From: Rummeliibacillus sp044763875
Lineage (GTDB): Bacteria > Bacillota > Bacilli > Bacillales_A > Planococcaceae
Assembly: GCF_044763875.1 (NCBI RefSeq)
Contig: NZ_JBIWGZ010000002.1
Coordinates: 679,657-743,656, forward strand
DNA length: 64,000 bases
Direction: 5' to 3'
In this document: positions 45,232-53,722 of the stretch, one piece after another
Position numbering within the stretch: position 1 is the first letter of the stretch
Layout of the letters: the number at the start of each line of letters is the position of its first letter
Made by a program: the position numbers and the translations under genes
The notes under the pieces: model-generated
Seen by the model: the letters and a program-made list of their open reading frames with translations, nothing else
Databases searched by the model: none
What the model was told of the DNA's origin: nothing

Positions 45232-46347
45232 CTATAGGGTAACGTCTGTACTATTCTCTTTTTTTATTTTCCTTTGTTTTCTTTTGTTTTTCTTTTTATA
45301 CCACCACATATAAGTCCCTGTGAACATTAGAATGGATGGAGTAAGTCCACCAATTGCATATAAAATTTTAGTAAATATTCCTCCAAAAGTTCCTGCATGC
45401 AAAGGCAGATGCCAAATTTGATAAAACAGACCACTGTTTATCTTTGGATCTAGCTTCCCTAATATTTTTCCACTATAAGGGTCTAACCAGACTCTTATGT
45501 TACTATTTCCAGGGTCGTAAGAACGACTCAAACGAATTTCTACTGCCCCATCCTTATCTTCTGGCATTCTAACTTGTGTAATAGTTCCTTTAGGCACTTC
45601 TTTTTCAGCATTACTTAATAACTGATCGAGAGGAAGTTTTCCTGTTGGAAGAGGTTTAGAAATAAGGCTCTTTTCTGGAACTATCACCTCAGCATTTCCA
45701 CCAAACCAACCGAAAATTGTCTCATCGTATGTAAAAAGAGCTCCAGTTAATGATACAATCAATAAAAATGGAATAGAGGCTCCTCCGATAACTTTATGTA
45801 AATCATATTTCTTTACAAAAACGTTTTTACTGCGTCTTATTTTAAAACCACTTGTCCATTTTTTTATTCCTGGCCACCATAAATATATACCTGACACAGT
45901 GATAAAGAAGAAAAGAAATCCAATTATACCAACAATCTCTTCACCTTTAAAATCTTCTAGGAGGAGCGCTTCGTGGAAACTATGGATAATATTAAAAAAA
46001 GATTTATCTCCCAATGTACCATTTATCTTCCCTGTCCCCGGATCAACATATATTGATTGCCGCTTTTCACCTTCGTTTAGACGAAATAAGTATACACCTT
46101 TAGCATCAGGATTATCTGGTGTATATACGCGTTGAATTTCCCCGTTTGGATATGAGTTTGATACATTTTCCAAAGCTTGCTGATACGTTACTTTCTTGCT
46201 TTCTGTAACTTTATACAAATTAGGATGTATCATGTGATTTAATTCCGGTTCAAATACAAGCAAACTTCCGGTTATTCCGATAAATACTATAAAAATACCT
46301 ACTAACATGCTCATCCATAGATGAATTTTTCCAATGACTTTCCGCAT
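45232..46347 (-). CDS. PepSY-associated transmembrane protein (iron-uptake linked)
   Basis: About 371 residues from ATG 46347 (AGTAGG ten bases upstream; the frame is open to a TTG at 46368). Four transmembrane helices carry conserved His residues: IGKIHLWMSMLVGIFIVFIG, FEPELNHMIHP, FFNIIHSFHEALL, LHKVIGG and IWHLPLHAG. PepSY_TM/PiuB-type proteins are often iron-regulated and are proposed to act as ferric-siderophore reductases. The Fur-controlled promoter upstream supports that. The C-terminus is very Lys-rich. Confidence 0.85.
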   Translation of the reverse strand: MRKVIGKIHLWMSMLVGIFIVFIGITGSLLVFEPELNHMIHPNLYKVTESKKVTYQQALENVSNSYPNGEIQRVYTPDNPDAKGVYLFRLNEGEKRQSIYVDPGTGKINGTLGDKSFFNIIHSFHEALLLEDFKGEEIVGIIGFLFFFITVSGIYLWWPGIKKWTSGFKIRRSKNVFVKKYDLHKVIGGASIPFLLIVSLTGALFTYDETIFGWFGGNAEVIVPEKSLISKPLPTGKLPLDQLLSNAEKEVPKGTITQVRMPEDKDGAVEIRLSRSYDPGNSNIRVWLDPYSGKILGKLDPKINSGLFYQIWHLPLHAGTFGGIFTKILYAIGGLTPSILMFTGTYMWWYKKKNKRKQRKIKKENSTDVTL

Positions 46348-46601
46348 ATCATAAAAACCTACTTTCAAACAATAAAATAATAAATAAAATAAAGTTCCTA
46401 ATAATAATCGAATGTTTTTAATTTCATCATCATCTGGAGTCTATTCAACTTTTACCTTTCCAGTATGACCAGATATAAACGTCACCTCTCATAAACTCAT
46501 CTTTTCTTATTTCTTAGTACAAACACGGGCGGCAGCTATTCATTCTGGGAAAATCCTTTTAAGAGATTTAGCGCTGATATAAAAGCTACGCAAAAAATAA
46601 A

Positions 46602-46616
46602 TGAAAATGATTATCA
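46602..46616. promoter_or_regulatory. Fur box 2 (downstream of transcription start)
   Basis: TGAAAATGATTATCA, 14 of 15 matches to the Fur consensus. Confidence 0.8.
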
Positions 46617-46635
46617 ATATGTATTCCAGATATAA

Positions 46636-46664
46636 ATATTACTGATAATGATTATCAATGTCAA
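46636..46664 (-). promoter_or_regulatory. Fur-overlapped sigma-A promoter of the PepSY gene
   Basis: On the minus strand TTGACA (46664-46659), a 17-bp spacer and TAATAT (46641-46636). The spacer holds a perfect Fur box TGATAATGATTATCA (46643-46657). The leader to the gene start is about 280 nt. Confidence 0.88.
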
Positions 46665-47150
46665 TAAATTTCGAATCTTTTTTAGTAAAATTTTGTGATT
46701 TTTTACCTCTGTTATTTTAATGCCCAGAGAATCTTCTACCTGTAACATTGTGTTTGCTTGTCTATGTTTGATTACGGACATCCACAGGAAGGTAATTATT
46801 CCGGTAACTGGTACCATGAAATAAAGATATTTAAAGGTATTTAAACCATCTTATTTTACTAAATACTGCTTTTGATTCTTTTGGTTATCTATGCTATTCG
46901 TAATGGAGCGCCTCTTCAGTGTCGTAGTGTTTTCTAGTCAAATTCACTATCCACAAGAATGAGGTGTTTTTTGTTTTCTGAGAGTAATTTTTTAAGTTGA
47001 ATGTTCAATCTATGATTAACTGTAAAAGCTCAAGCTTTCCTGGTATTTGATCAGGTGCAAAGTTTGAGTAATCAAGTTATCGTTAACCATAAACTTACAT
47101 ATACCCCATAATTTATATTCGTGGTAAAATATTAGTTGGGAGATGATTTC
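46665..47150. other. Intergenic region with degenerate REP-like element
   Basis: GGTAACTGGTACCATGAA at 46803-46820 is a degenerate REP copy. A minus-strand open frame of 67 codons (46614-46817) includes the Fur sites and the REP element and has no ribosome site, so it is not called. Confidence 0.5.
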
Positions 47151-47684
47151 ATGAAAAAAATATTTTGGAGTTGTTGTGCTTCCGTGTTGTTTATTATTAC
47201 GTTTATGAGCTTTTCTTCAACACAAGCTTCAGCTAAGAATTATCAAGCAGTTGATCGGAACCTAAAATCTGTAACACTTGAAACGAAACATACTTCTAAA
47301 GGATATAATTTTGCTTTAAAGTATCCTGGTAAAGCAAAAAAGACACTGTCTACATCCTTCAAAAACAAACCACCTTTTAAAGCAGAAGTTACGATTGCTC
47401 GCCATGCAAAACAACCAACACTCATAATTTGCTCACTTGAAAATGAAAATACTGGTTGGCCATACGTTGACCGTATCTATGCTATTAAAAATGGCAAACT
47501 AACAAAAGTACAAGTAAAAGGCAATGTCGGTCCCATGTTAATTTCTTACAAATCAGATAGTACACTTTCTACAACGTACTATAATCGGTTCAAAAATGTT
47601 AAATATACTTATATCTCAAGATACTATCGAACATCCAATGTATTAAAAACCATTAAAACAATTGCCCAAGAAAATGCCCTTTAA
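47151..47684 (+). CDS. Secreted protein of unknown function
   Basis: 177 residues from ATG 47151 (GGGAG eight bases upstream). Sec signal peptide 1-28 ending STQASA. The mature part is basic and beta-rich (KGYNFALKYPGKAKKTLST, VTIARHAKQPTLIICSLENE). No family recognised. Single gene. Confidence 0.7.
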   Translation: MKKIFWSCCASVLFIITFMSFSSTQASAKNYQAVDRNLKSVTLETKHTSKGYNFALKYPGKAKKTLSTSFKNKPPFKAEVTIARHAKQPTLIICSLENENTGWPYVDRIYAIKNGKLTKVQVKGNVGPMLISYKSDSTLSTTYYNRFKNVKYTYISRYYRTSNVLKTIKTIAQENAL

Positions 47685-47801
47685 CCACTAGTAAAGCAAC
47701 TTTGCACTATGCATCGTAGTATAAGATACAACACCACATTCGCTATAGATAATTGGTGTTGTAGTGCATGCGGCAATAAGTTTGGGATGGAGGGTTCAAA
47801 G

Positions 47802-47835
47802 AAATTTAGCACATCCGTTTGGGAGTGCTAAATTT
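47802..47835. terminator. Terminator
   Basis: AAATTTAGCAC pairs with GTGCTAAATTT, with T residues after. Confidence 0.75.
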
Positions 47836-48262
47836 TATATTTACGTTCATAACCAAATCTTTTAGCATTAGTTTTAGGTGCCAGGCACTTAAATAATTTA
47901 CTTTTAAGTTCCCCCACTAACTATGGGCTATCCACGAAAAACCAAATTATATCCACATCCAGAACATTTCAATTCTAGACCTGCTTCTAATCGACAAGAA
48001 ATTTAGTATGTTTAAGTCCACCTGTACTCTTCCCATAATATTTTATCGAATCCCAAGAGCTACTATCTATCCAACTCTCTTACAAAGTAATTTTTAAAAA
48101 AAAATCAGCTCTCCCCTATATCTTTTTTTCTTCTCTTTTTACTTCTTTTAAATATTGGCTCACATTGATTTCTTCATACAAATCAATGTGGTCCATAGAT
48201 AGGGCTCAATCTGCATCTATGGTTGAACCATTTTGTAATCCCAGTTCATCATAAAGAAGACC
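47836..48262. other. Repeat-bearing intergenic region
   Basis: Holds a REP-like element (GGTGCCAGGCACTTAA, 47877-47892) and two phased TATCCACGAA-like boxes 21 bp apart (47929 and 47950), resembling the array at 56504. A minus-strand stretch (47928-47996) could encode LEAGLELKCSGCGYN but is broken upstream; not called a gene. Confidence 0.5.
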
Positions 48263-48565
48263 CTAGTTAATGCGATACCATTTACGATGATCCCACTTAG
48301 TTGTATTAAACCTATCTGTCGAAATAATAAAGTGCCTTTTTTCAAGCCTTAAAAATGTGCGCCGAATTGTTATGACCGACCAAAAAGGAAACTGTTTGGC
48401 CCAGCCTTCATAAGTGCTCCTATACCAAGTATCACCCTCGAATTTCACCGATGAATTTTGCAGCTGGATATCGAGCTGTTGTAAGATAATTGCTTCTTTT
48501 AACTTTAACTTCTTTGCAAGGTCTGGTAATACAAAAAGCGGTGTGCAATTGATTAATAATTCCAT
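48263..48565 (-). CDS. Truncated phage/plasmid replisome-organiser-like winged-helix protein
   Basis: 100 residues from ATG 48565 (AGGAGG upstream; the open frame extends to 48712 but lacks a site). Resembles the N-terminal winged helix of phage replisome organisers/DnaD-like replication proteins: KEAIILQQLDIQL, TWYRSTYEGWAKQFPFWS, VITIRRTFLRLEKRHFIIS and the end KWDHRKWYRIN. The downstream half usual in such proteins is missing, so it is probably a mobile-element remnant, though its own promoter signals look intact. Confidence 0.65.
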   Translation of the reverse strand: MELLINCTPLFVLPDLAKKLKLKEAIILQQLDIQLQNSSVKFEGDTWYRSTYEGWAKQFPFWSVITIRRTFLRLEKRHFIISTDRFNTTKWDHRKWYRIN

Positions 48566-48813
48566 AGTGATTCCTCCTGAAAAGATATAGTAAATACAAT
48601 TAATACTCCAATATTGAAAAGTTTTATTGATATTCCATTTGTCGCAAATAAGAAACAACGTGATACCCAAAGTACATCCCCCCTCATCTAATAAATAGAA
48701 GCAAAAGAACAAAAGAGGGACAGCTTCATGAAAAAATTTTCAATAAAAAAATTATGATGTAAGAATTGCACGTAAACAAAAAAAACACCTGACAGAATCA
48801 GGTGTTTCGTTTC

Positions 48814-48833
48814 GGTGACTGGCACCATAAAAT
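48814..48833. repeat. REP-like element
   Basis: GGTGACTGGCACCATAAAAT, immediately after a hairpin (ACACCTGA/TCAGGTGT, 48784-48806). Confidence 0.7.
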
Positions 48834-48909
48834 TTAAATCTGTATGCATTGTTTAATGCGTGAATGAGAATAATTAAGAAGTAAACAAAATGAAATGGAG
48901 GTTTTTATA

Positions 48910-49089
48910 ATGGATAGCCAAAGAGCACAAGAAATTGCTGCATCACCAGTTTTAGCGAATGTATTACATGACGGAGTTCCAATATACATTCAACATGTAG
49001 ATGACACAAAAGGAACAGCTAGAATATATCCTCTCCATGAACCAGAGAATGAAAAAGAGGTTGCATTAGAAAAATTAAGAGAACATTAA
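48910..49089 (+). CDS. sspH: Small acid-soluble spore protein, H type
   Basis: 59 residues from ATG 48910 (GGAGG eight bases upstream). Matches the SspH family along its whole length: MDSQRAQEIAASPVLANV, GVPIYIQHVD, TARIYPLHEPENE. A minor spore-core protein made in the forespore and therefore a marker of an endospore former. An imperfect terminator follows (49144-49177). Confidence 0.9.
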   Translation: MDSQRAQEIAASPVLANVLHDGVPIYIQHVDDTKGTARIYPLHEPENEKEVALEKLREH

Positions 49090-49276
49090 CATGAAGTTTG
49101 CCAACATGTAGACAACATGTTTAGCTAAAAATATGAAATGATGCTGTCGTAGATACTTCTATTGCGGCATCTTTTCATTTTTAATGATTAATACCAAATG
49201 TTCATCAGTAGATTTCAAATTATTAAATAGTACATAAAAAGCCTTCAACCTCGATAGAGATTAAAGACTTTTTTTA

Positions 49277-50056
49277 CTACTTATTTTCAGAATTGTTTGA
49301 GTACCTGGCACCAGAACTTCCACTCATTTCAAAATATTTCGGGTGGTGCCGGTCACTATACGATATTTTTCTTTTCAAGAATGACTGAATAAACTCTACA
49401 TCCTCTTTTGTTAAGTCCTCAATATCATCAATCGACTGAATTACTTTCATGACTTGCCCATTTCGAGAATCTTTAGGTTTATTACTATAATAATTAGTGA
49501 CTGCGGATGTAAATATACCGATAATCACAATCCCTACTATTAGTAATACAGCAGCTAGTAATCGACCAACTATGGTAACAGGTGCAATATCTCCATATCC
49601 AACTGTAGTTATTGTTATCAAAGCCCACCATAATGCTTCAGGATAAGTGTCAATCGCTGGCTCAACTATAGCAATCGGTATTGGTATGACAAATAACATT
49701 GTGACACCAAGCTTGAAAGCTGTTTCTAATCCATTCGTTTTTAAAATCCCTAAATAAGGTTTTAAATAACGAGAACTGATGCCAAGCAATTGAAGAACTT
49801 TAAATATACGAACGAGTCTAGCCGCTCGTAAAAGGGAATCGAAAGGAATTATGGCCACTAGCTCTAAAGGATGTTTCTTTACATAACTCCATTTGTTTTC
49901 TGCTAGTGCAAAACGAACAAAGTAATCCACTACGAATATGAACCAAATAGTTTGTTGGAAAATCACAAATCGTTTATCAAATAAAAGTTCAAGAGCCACT
50001 GAGATAAGGATTAAAACAATCATAGAAATTTCATATGTAATTACAAGCTTTTTCAC
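49277..50056 (-). CDS. Voltage-gated-type potassium channel
   Basis: 259 residues. S1-S4 voltage-sensor-like helices with an arginine-bearing S4 (RAARLVRIFKVLQLL) and a pore domain with the selectivity filter TTVGYGD, followed by an inner helix. The last about 35 residues are encoded by two oppositely oriented REP-like elements (49300-49321 and 49343-49360), so the tail has probably been replaced by repeat DNA. A terminator follows. Confidence 0.88.
   Translation of the reverse strand: MKKLVITYEISMIVLILISVALELLFDKRFVIFQQTIWFIFVVDYFVRFALAENKWSYVKKHPLELVAIIPFDSLLRAARLVRIFKVLQLLGISSRYLKPYLGILKTNGLETAFKLGVTMLFVIPIPIAIVEPAIDTYPEALWWALITITTVGYGDIAPVTIVGRLLAAVLLIVGIVIIGIFTSAVTNYYSNKPKDSRNGQVMKVIQSIDDIEDLTKEDVEFIQSFLKRKISYSDRHHPKYFEMSGSSGARYSNNSENK
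49300..49360. repeat. Inverted pair of REP-like elements inside a coding region
   Basis: AGTACCTGGCACCAGAACTT (49300) and GTGGTGCCGGTCACTATA (49343), opposite orientations, both within the 3' end of the potassium channel gene. The sequence before the first (TCAGAATTGTTT) also precedes the copy at 55456. Confidence 0.75.
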
Positions 50057-50149
50057 TAAATCGACCGCCTATATCAAATAGTTTAATAGTCATACGTGTC
50101 ATATTATACTGCTAAACTCACCTTTTTTTCATACAAAAAACATCTTGCC

Positions 50150-50178
50150 TATCGACAGGTGCCAGGCACTTGTCGATA
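50150..50178. repeat. REP-like element forming a long hairpin
   Basis: TATCGACAGGTGCC, one base, then GGCACTTGTCGATA: a 14-bp near-perfect stem with the REP core at its tip. The rest of 50057-50402 has no gene larger than a 15-codon frame at about 50235 with a decent ribosome site. Confidence 0.8.
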
Positions 50179-50351
50179 AAGATTATATTGTTATAATTTT
50201 TCCAGCTTTAAAGTAAGAAGAGAAAAGGTGAAATGCGGACAATCCGAGGGTTCCTAATTATCTTTCTCAACGGGGTTTAAGAAGTAAGGTAAGACTTAAA
50301 TTACTTAGAAAGCGAATAAAATACTCTTACTAATTGTATACAAATAAAAAC

Positions 50352-50377
50352 AACTGCTAACATATATGTCAGCAGTC
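50352..50377 (-). terminator. Terminator of the DUF3100 locus
   Basis: AACTGCTAACAT pairs with ATGTCAGCAGTC with one mismatch; T run on the minus strand. Confidence 0.75.
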
Positions 50378-50402
50378 GCTTATATTGATCAATTGCTTAT
50401 TT

Positions 50403-50855
50403 TTAGTGGAACTTCCCAGTCAATCTAAATCCAATTTCGGCTATGAGTGTGGCAAAAAGAAATGTTCCGGTATATACACAAATAGATACTACAACAATTC
50501 TCCAACCAAGTTTTTTAAATTCTTTTAAATCTTTCCCAAAAGAGAGACCTGCATAAGCAAGAATTGGTGTAGCAAGTGCCATGAAGTTAATCTTTTCTGT
50601 ATATTTGACAATTGATTGCTGGTAAGGATTAACACTTGAAGTAACTAATAATGCAATAATTGAGACCCAAATAACTGTAGGGATCTTTTTAACTAAAAAC
50701 TTATTTATCGCAAAACCTAAAACTGTAATCACAACAATTATCAGCATACCTGGGATTGCTTCAATGGGTGAAACATGATAGCCAACCCAATTTCCTAATA
50801 TAGCAATAATACCAATGATGATAAATGTTAAAATTTGATCCTTCATATTATTCAC
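50403..50855 (-). CDS. Small multi-pass membrane protein, partner of the DUF3100 protein
   Basis: 150 residues with about five hydrophobic helices and no soluble domain. Starts at GTG 50855 overlapping the previous stop by eight bases (ATG 50846 is an alternative). The tight overlap implies a two-component membrane complex with the upstream protein. Likely part of a transport system for the M20 enzyme's substrate or product. Confidence 0.65.
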   Translation of the reverse strand: MNNMKDQILTFIIIGIIAILGNWVGYHVSPIEAIPGMLIIVVITVLGFAINKFLVKKIPTVIWVSIIALLVTSSVNPYQQSIVKYTEKINFMALATPILAYAGLSFGKDLKEFKKLGWRIVVVSICVYTGTFLFATLIAEIGFRLTGKFH

Positions 50856-51660
50856 CCGCAGACTTTTCTTTTTTTGATTTTCTTCCCAAAATCGGCTCTA
50901 AATACTTATAAAGGAGATTTGTCATTGGAAGAGAGAAGTACACACATATAAATGTACCAACGATTGTTGTGATTAAGTTTGCTGCACCTGCAAATACAGC
51001 AATGTCATTGGCAGAATCCGGGAACATAATTGATAGAGATCCAGTCATGGCAGCCATCATACTACCAGAACCAACGCCAGCTCCCATTGCTAAAGAAATC
51101 GGGTGAAACCATCCTGTGCTAGCGATTAAACTTGCGATAAAGGATAAATAGATTGCCCCAAATAATGTTCCACAGATATATACGCCTAATGCCCCACGAG
51201 ACTCAGGAGAATCTGCACCATATTTTTCAGAAAGAATTGCTAAGTTCGGTTCTCGGTCAATCGAGAATGTTGCACCAACTGCTTCCCGTTTCATACCTAG
51301 AAGTAATGCAATTGGCAATCCTAATACAATCGTACCTAAAAAGTGACCGACTTCTTGGAAAACAAGAGAAAAACCTGCATCGTATAACTGGGATAGAGAA
51401 GGTCCCATTAACGTTCCTAATTTTGTGACAAACAACATGAAAGAAATGCCCAATATATTAGAAGCTACAGTCATATTTTTTTCAGATAGAATTTTAAATT
51501 TTGGTAAACTAATAATTGCCCCAATGATTAAAGCATATAACATAGGGAAAAACGCAATAGAACCAATACCTAATTTTAATGTTTTTACACCTATAAATTC
51601 GGCGATAAGTACTAAAAATAATACGAAAATATGTATTTTCCAGCTAAATAAACGATTCAT
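50848..51660 (-). CDS. DUF3100 multi-pass membrane protein
   Basis: 270 residues, about eight helices. DUF3100-type sequence with glycine-rich LAMGAGVGSGSMMAAMTGSL and VFAGAANLITTIVGTF. These proteins sit beside M20 amidohydrolases in Firmicutes and are presumed transporters. About 50 bases downstream of the M20 gene, so probably the same operon. Confidence 0.75.
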   Translation of the reverse strand: MNRLFSWKIHIFVLFLVLIAEFIGVKTLKLGIGSIAFFPMLYALIIGAIISLPKFKILSEKNMTVASNILGISFMLFVTKLGTLMGPSLSQLYDAGFSLVFQEVGHFLGTIVLGLPIALLLGMKREAVGATFSIDREPNLAILSEKYGADSPESRGALGVYICGTLFGAIYLSFIASLIASTGWFHPISLAMGAGVGSGSMMAAMTGSLSIMFPDSANDIAVFAGAANLITTIVGTFICVYFSLPMTNLLYKYLEPILGRKSKKEKSAGE

Positions 51661-51712
51661 TTCCTACCCCTACCTCTTTTTGATTATTTACGACAAATAA
51701 ACTATTTTTGAT

Positions 51713-52924
51713 TTATTCTACATTTACATTTCGATAGAGCTCATTGTTTAAAACTAAAAATAAAAATAAGGATATGCCATTTTTTATTGATTCAAATGGT
51801 GGTAAAAAGTGAGAGTTATGCAATTTATGAGCCCCGCCTTTTCCATCATTGACACCTAGGAAGAAAAATGCACCTGGAACTTCTTCTAAATAACATGCAA
51901 AATCTTCGGATGCTAGACTTGGGTTCTCAACATCGACAATACGATCTTGTCCAAATTCCTCTACTAATCCATCATGAATGGCATGGACAACAGATGGTGT
52001 GTTAATCGTAATTGGATACCTCATATCGTAATCAATTTCTGCTGTTAATCGATTCGCTTGTGCAACATTGTTAACAATACTTTCAAAACGTTCTTTCAAC
52101 AATAATCGGGTTTCTTTCTCCACTGTACGAACCGTACCTTTGAATTTTACTTCTTCTGGAATAATATTAAATCCTTGTCCACCTTCAATGGTTCCAATCG
52201 TCATAACAGCAGCATCTACAGGATTAATCTCTCGACTTAAAATGGTTTGTAAAGACGTAATAATTTGTGATGTCCCTACAATAGCGTCTATTCCTTGATG
52301 CGGTGCTGCTCCGTGCCCTGCCATTCCTTTTACAGTTACCTCAAAAACATCCATACTCGCCATTAAGGACCCTGGTTTGACACCAATCTCACCTATATTG
52401 AGTTCTGGCCAAACATGCATACCAAAGATAAAGTCAGGCTTCGGGTTATCAAGCGCACCTTCTGCAATCATTTTTTCAGCACCCTTGACCATTTCTTCTG
52501 CTGGTTGGAAGATGAGTTTTATCTTGCAGTTTAATTGGTCTTTCACCATATTTAGTATTTTAGTTGTACCTAGTAAAGTCGTGGTATGAACATCATGTCC
52601 ACATGCATGCATGGCACCTTCGTTAAAAGAGGCAAAAGCTGCACCCGTTTCTTCTTTGATAGGTAATGCGTCCATATCCGCTCGTAAAGCAATGGTTGGT
52701 CCATCAACTTCTTCATTAATCATGGCCACAATTCCAGTTTTCGCTACATGATCAGTATATGAAATACCCCATTCATCTAAATAGCTTTTGACGATTTTAG
52801 AAGTTTCATATAAATCGTAACCAATTTCAGGTGTTTGGTGTAATTTCTTTCGAATGGAACAGAATTCATCAAAATTGTCATCAATCAAAACCTCAACATT
52901 TTTAAGAATTGTAGTATTCATCAT
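51713..52924 (-). CDS. M20-family amidohydrolase (aminoacylase / hippurate-hydrolase type)
   Basis: 403 residues. M20D motifs: LHQTPEIGYDLYETS, ALRADMDALPI, MHACGHDVHTT (metal-binding Cys/His), FQPAEEMVKGAEKMI (catalytic Glu pair), GMHVWPELNIGEIG and SEDFACYL. It hydrolyses N-acylated or conjugated amino acids in the cytoplasm. With two downstream membrane proteins and upstream CodY boxes, it likely serves amino-acid scavenging. Confidence 0.92.
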   Translation of the reverse strand: MMNTTILKNVEVLIDDNFDEFCSIRKKLHQTPEIGYDLYETSKIVKSYLDEWGISYTDHVAKTGIVAMINEEVDGPTIALRADMDALPIKEETGAAFASFNEGAMHACGHDVHTTTLLGTTKILNMVKDQLNCKIKLIFQPAEEMVKGAEKMIAEGALDNPKPDFIFGMHVWPELNIGEIGVKPGSLMASMDVFEVTVKGMAGHGAAPHQGIDAIVGTSQIITSLQTILSREINPVDAAVMTIGTIEGGQGFNIIPEEVKFKGTVRTVEKETRLLLKERFESIVNNVAQANRLTAEIDYDMRYPITINTPSVVHAIHDGLVEEFGQDRIVDVENPSLASEDFACYLEEVPGAFFFLGVNDGKGGAHKLHNSHFLPPFESIKNGISLFLFLVLNNELYRNVNVE

Positions 52925-52957
52925 TACATTCCCTTCCTTATAACGATTATTTAAAGA

Positions 52958-53035
52958 AATTTTCTTAAAGTATTCTAAAAATAATAATAATACATAATTA
53001 CTATCTTTCGATATTTTATTTATTTTCAGAAAACT
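52958..53035 (-). promoter_or_regulatory. Two CodY-box-like sites upstream of the M20 operon
   Basis: TATTTTCAGAAAACT (53021-53035) has 13 of 15 matches and AATTTTCTTAAAGTA (52958-52972) 12 of 15 to the CodY consensus AATTTTCWGAAAATT. Confidence 0.6.
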
Positions 53036-53431
53036 TTATAGAGAGAATATTTTTAAATTATGTGTGAAGATCTTATAAAATAATTGTTGGATTCATTTCA
53101 CTTCATCAATTACTCGCGGTTTCAAAACACGAACATTCATATGTTCCGTACACTTAAAATCCTCTTTTTTGTATTATACTTTATAAATATTAACCTTGTA
53201 TAGATGTAAATGTTCGTTTTTGTGTAAATTTCGCAAAATAACACGAAGGAACCATATAACTTTTCCAATATAAAATTAAAGATACTCATACATGAAATAC
53301 CATTATTACAAAATAATTATAGATACTCTTTTTTCTATTGGTATTTACTTTTATCTATTTTGGTAGTTATGTGTTGAATAGAGCATATAAGAAAGCTACA
53401 TATTATAGTTCTTCAACGTTATCTGGAAATG

Positions 53432-53536
53432 AAAAAGCTAGCTTCGTTTATATACAATTATGCAGAACAATCTAATACAAAAATTATTGCTGAAGGAGTA
53501 GAACATAAATCGTCATCCATAGATTCAAAAGTTTAG
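53432..53536 (+). pseudogene. Fragment of an EAL-domain gene
   Basis: In one frame this encodes KKLASFIYNYAEQSNTKII followed by AEGVEH and a stop. It is nearly identical to residues about 224-248 of the intact EAL protein at 55565-56437. No start, no catalytic motifs. The rest of 52925-53722 is AT-rich and without genes. Confidence 0.85.
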
Positions 53537-53669
53537 AAAACATATTTAAACATCTTACAACTTCGAACGCGTAAATGCTTATCTAAATCTTGTACACCTT
53601 TAAACTATTCATCTTCTTGTTAATGGTTGCGACTTTATACTTCTTCTCATGTAAATGATTCCTACAAAA

Positions 53670-53700
53670 AAACTCTAATCTCGAAAAGAGATTAGAGTCT
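53670..53700 (-). terminator. Terminator of the PPC-repeat gene
   Basis: AAACTCTAATCTC pairs with GAGATTAGAGTCT; T run on the minus strand. Confidence 0.85.
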
Positions 53701-53722
53701 AAATTATCAAAGAGTCTTTGTT

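Noticed and set aside
46614..46817. 67-codon minus-strand frame upstream of the PepSY gene
   Set aside because: It covers the Fur boxes, promoter and a REP element and has no ribosome site.
47928..48050. Pseudogene with a CxxC motif on the minus strand
   Set aside because: A short stretch (LEAGLELKCSGCGYN) looks protein-like, but it needs a frameshift and coincides with phased TATCCACGAA boxes; evidence too thin.
48729..48806. Start of an Xre-type regulator (DVRIARKQKK)
   Set aside because: Only about 20 codons with no start codon, ending in a hairpin.
50235..50280. 15-codon frame MRTIRGFLIIFLNGV with a fair ribosome site
   Set aside because: Too short to support; possibly a gene-start remnant, no other evidence.
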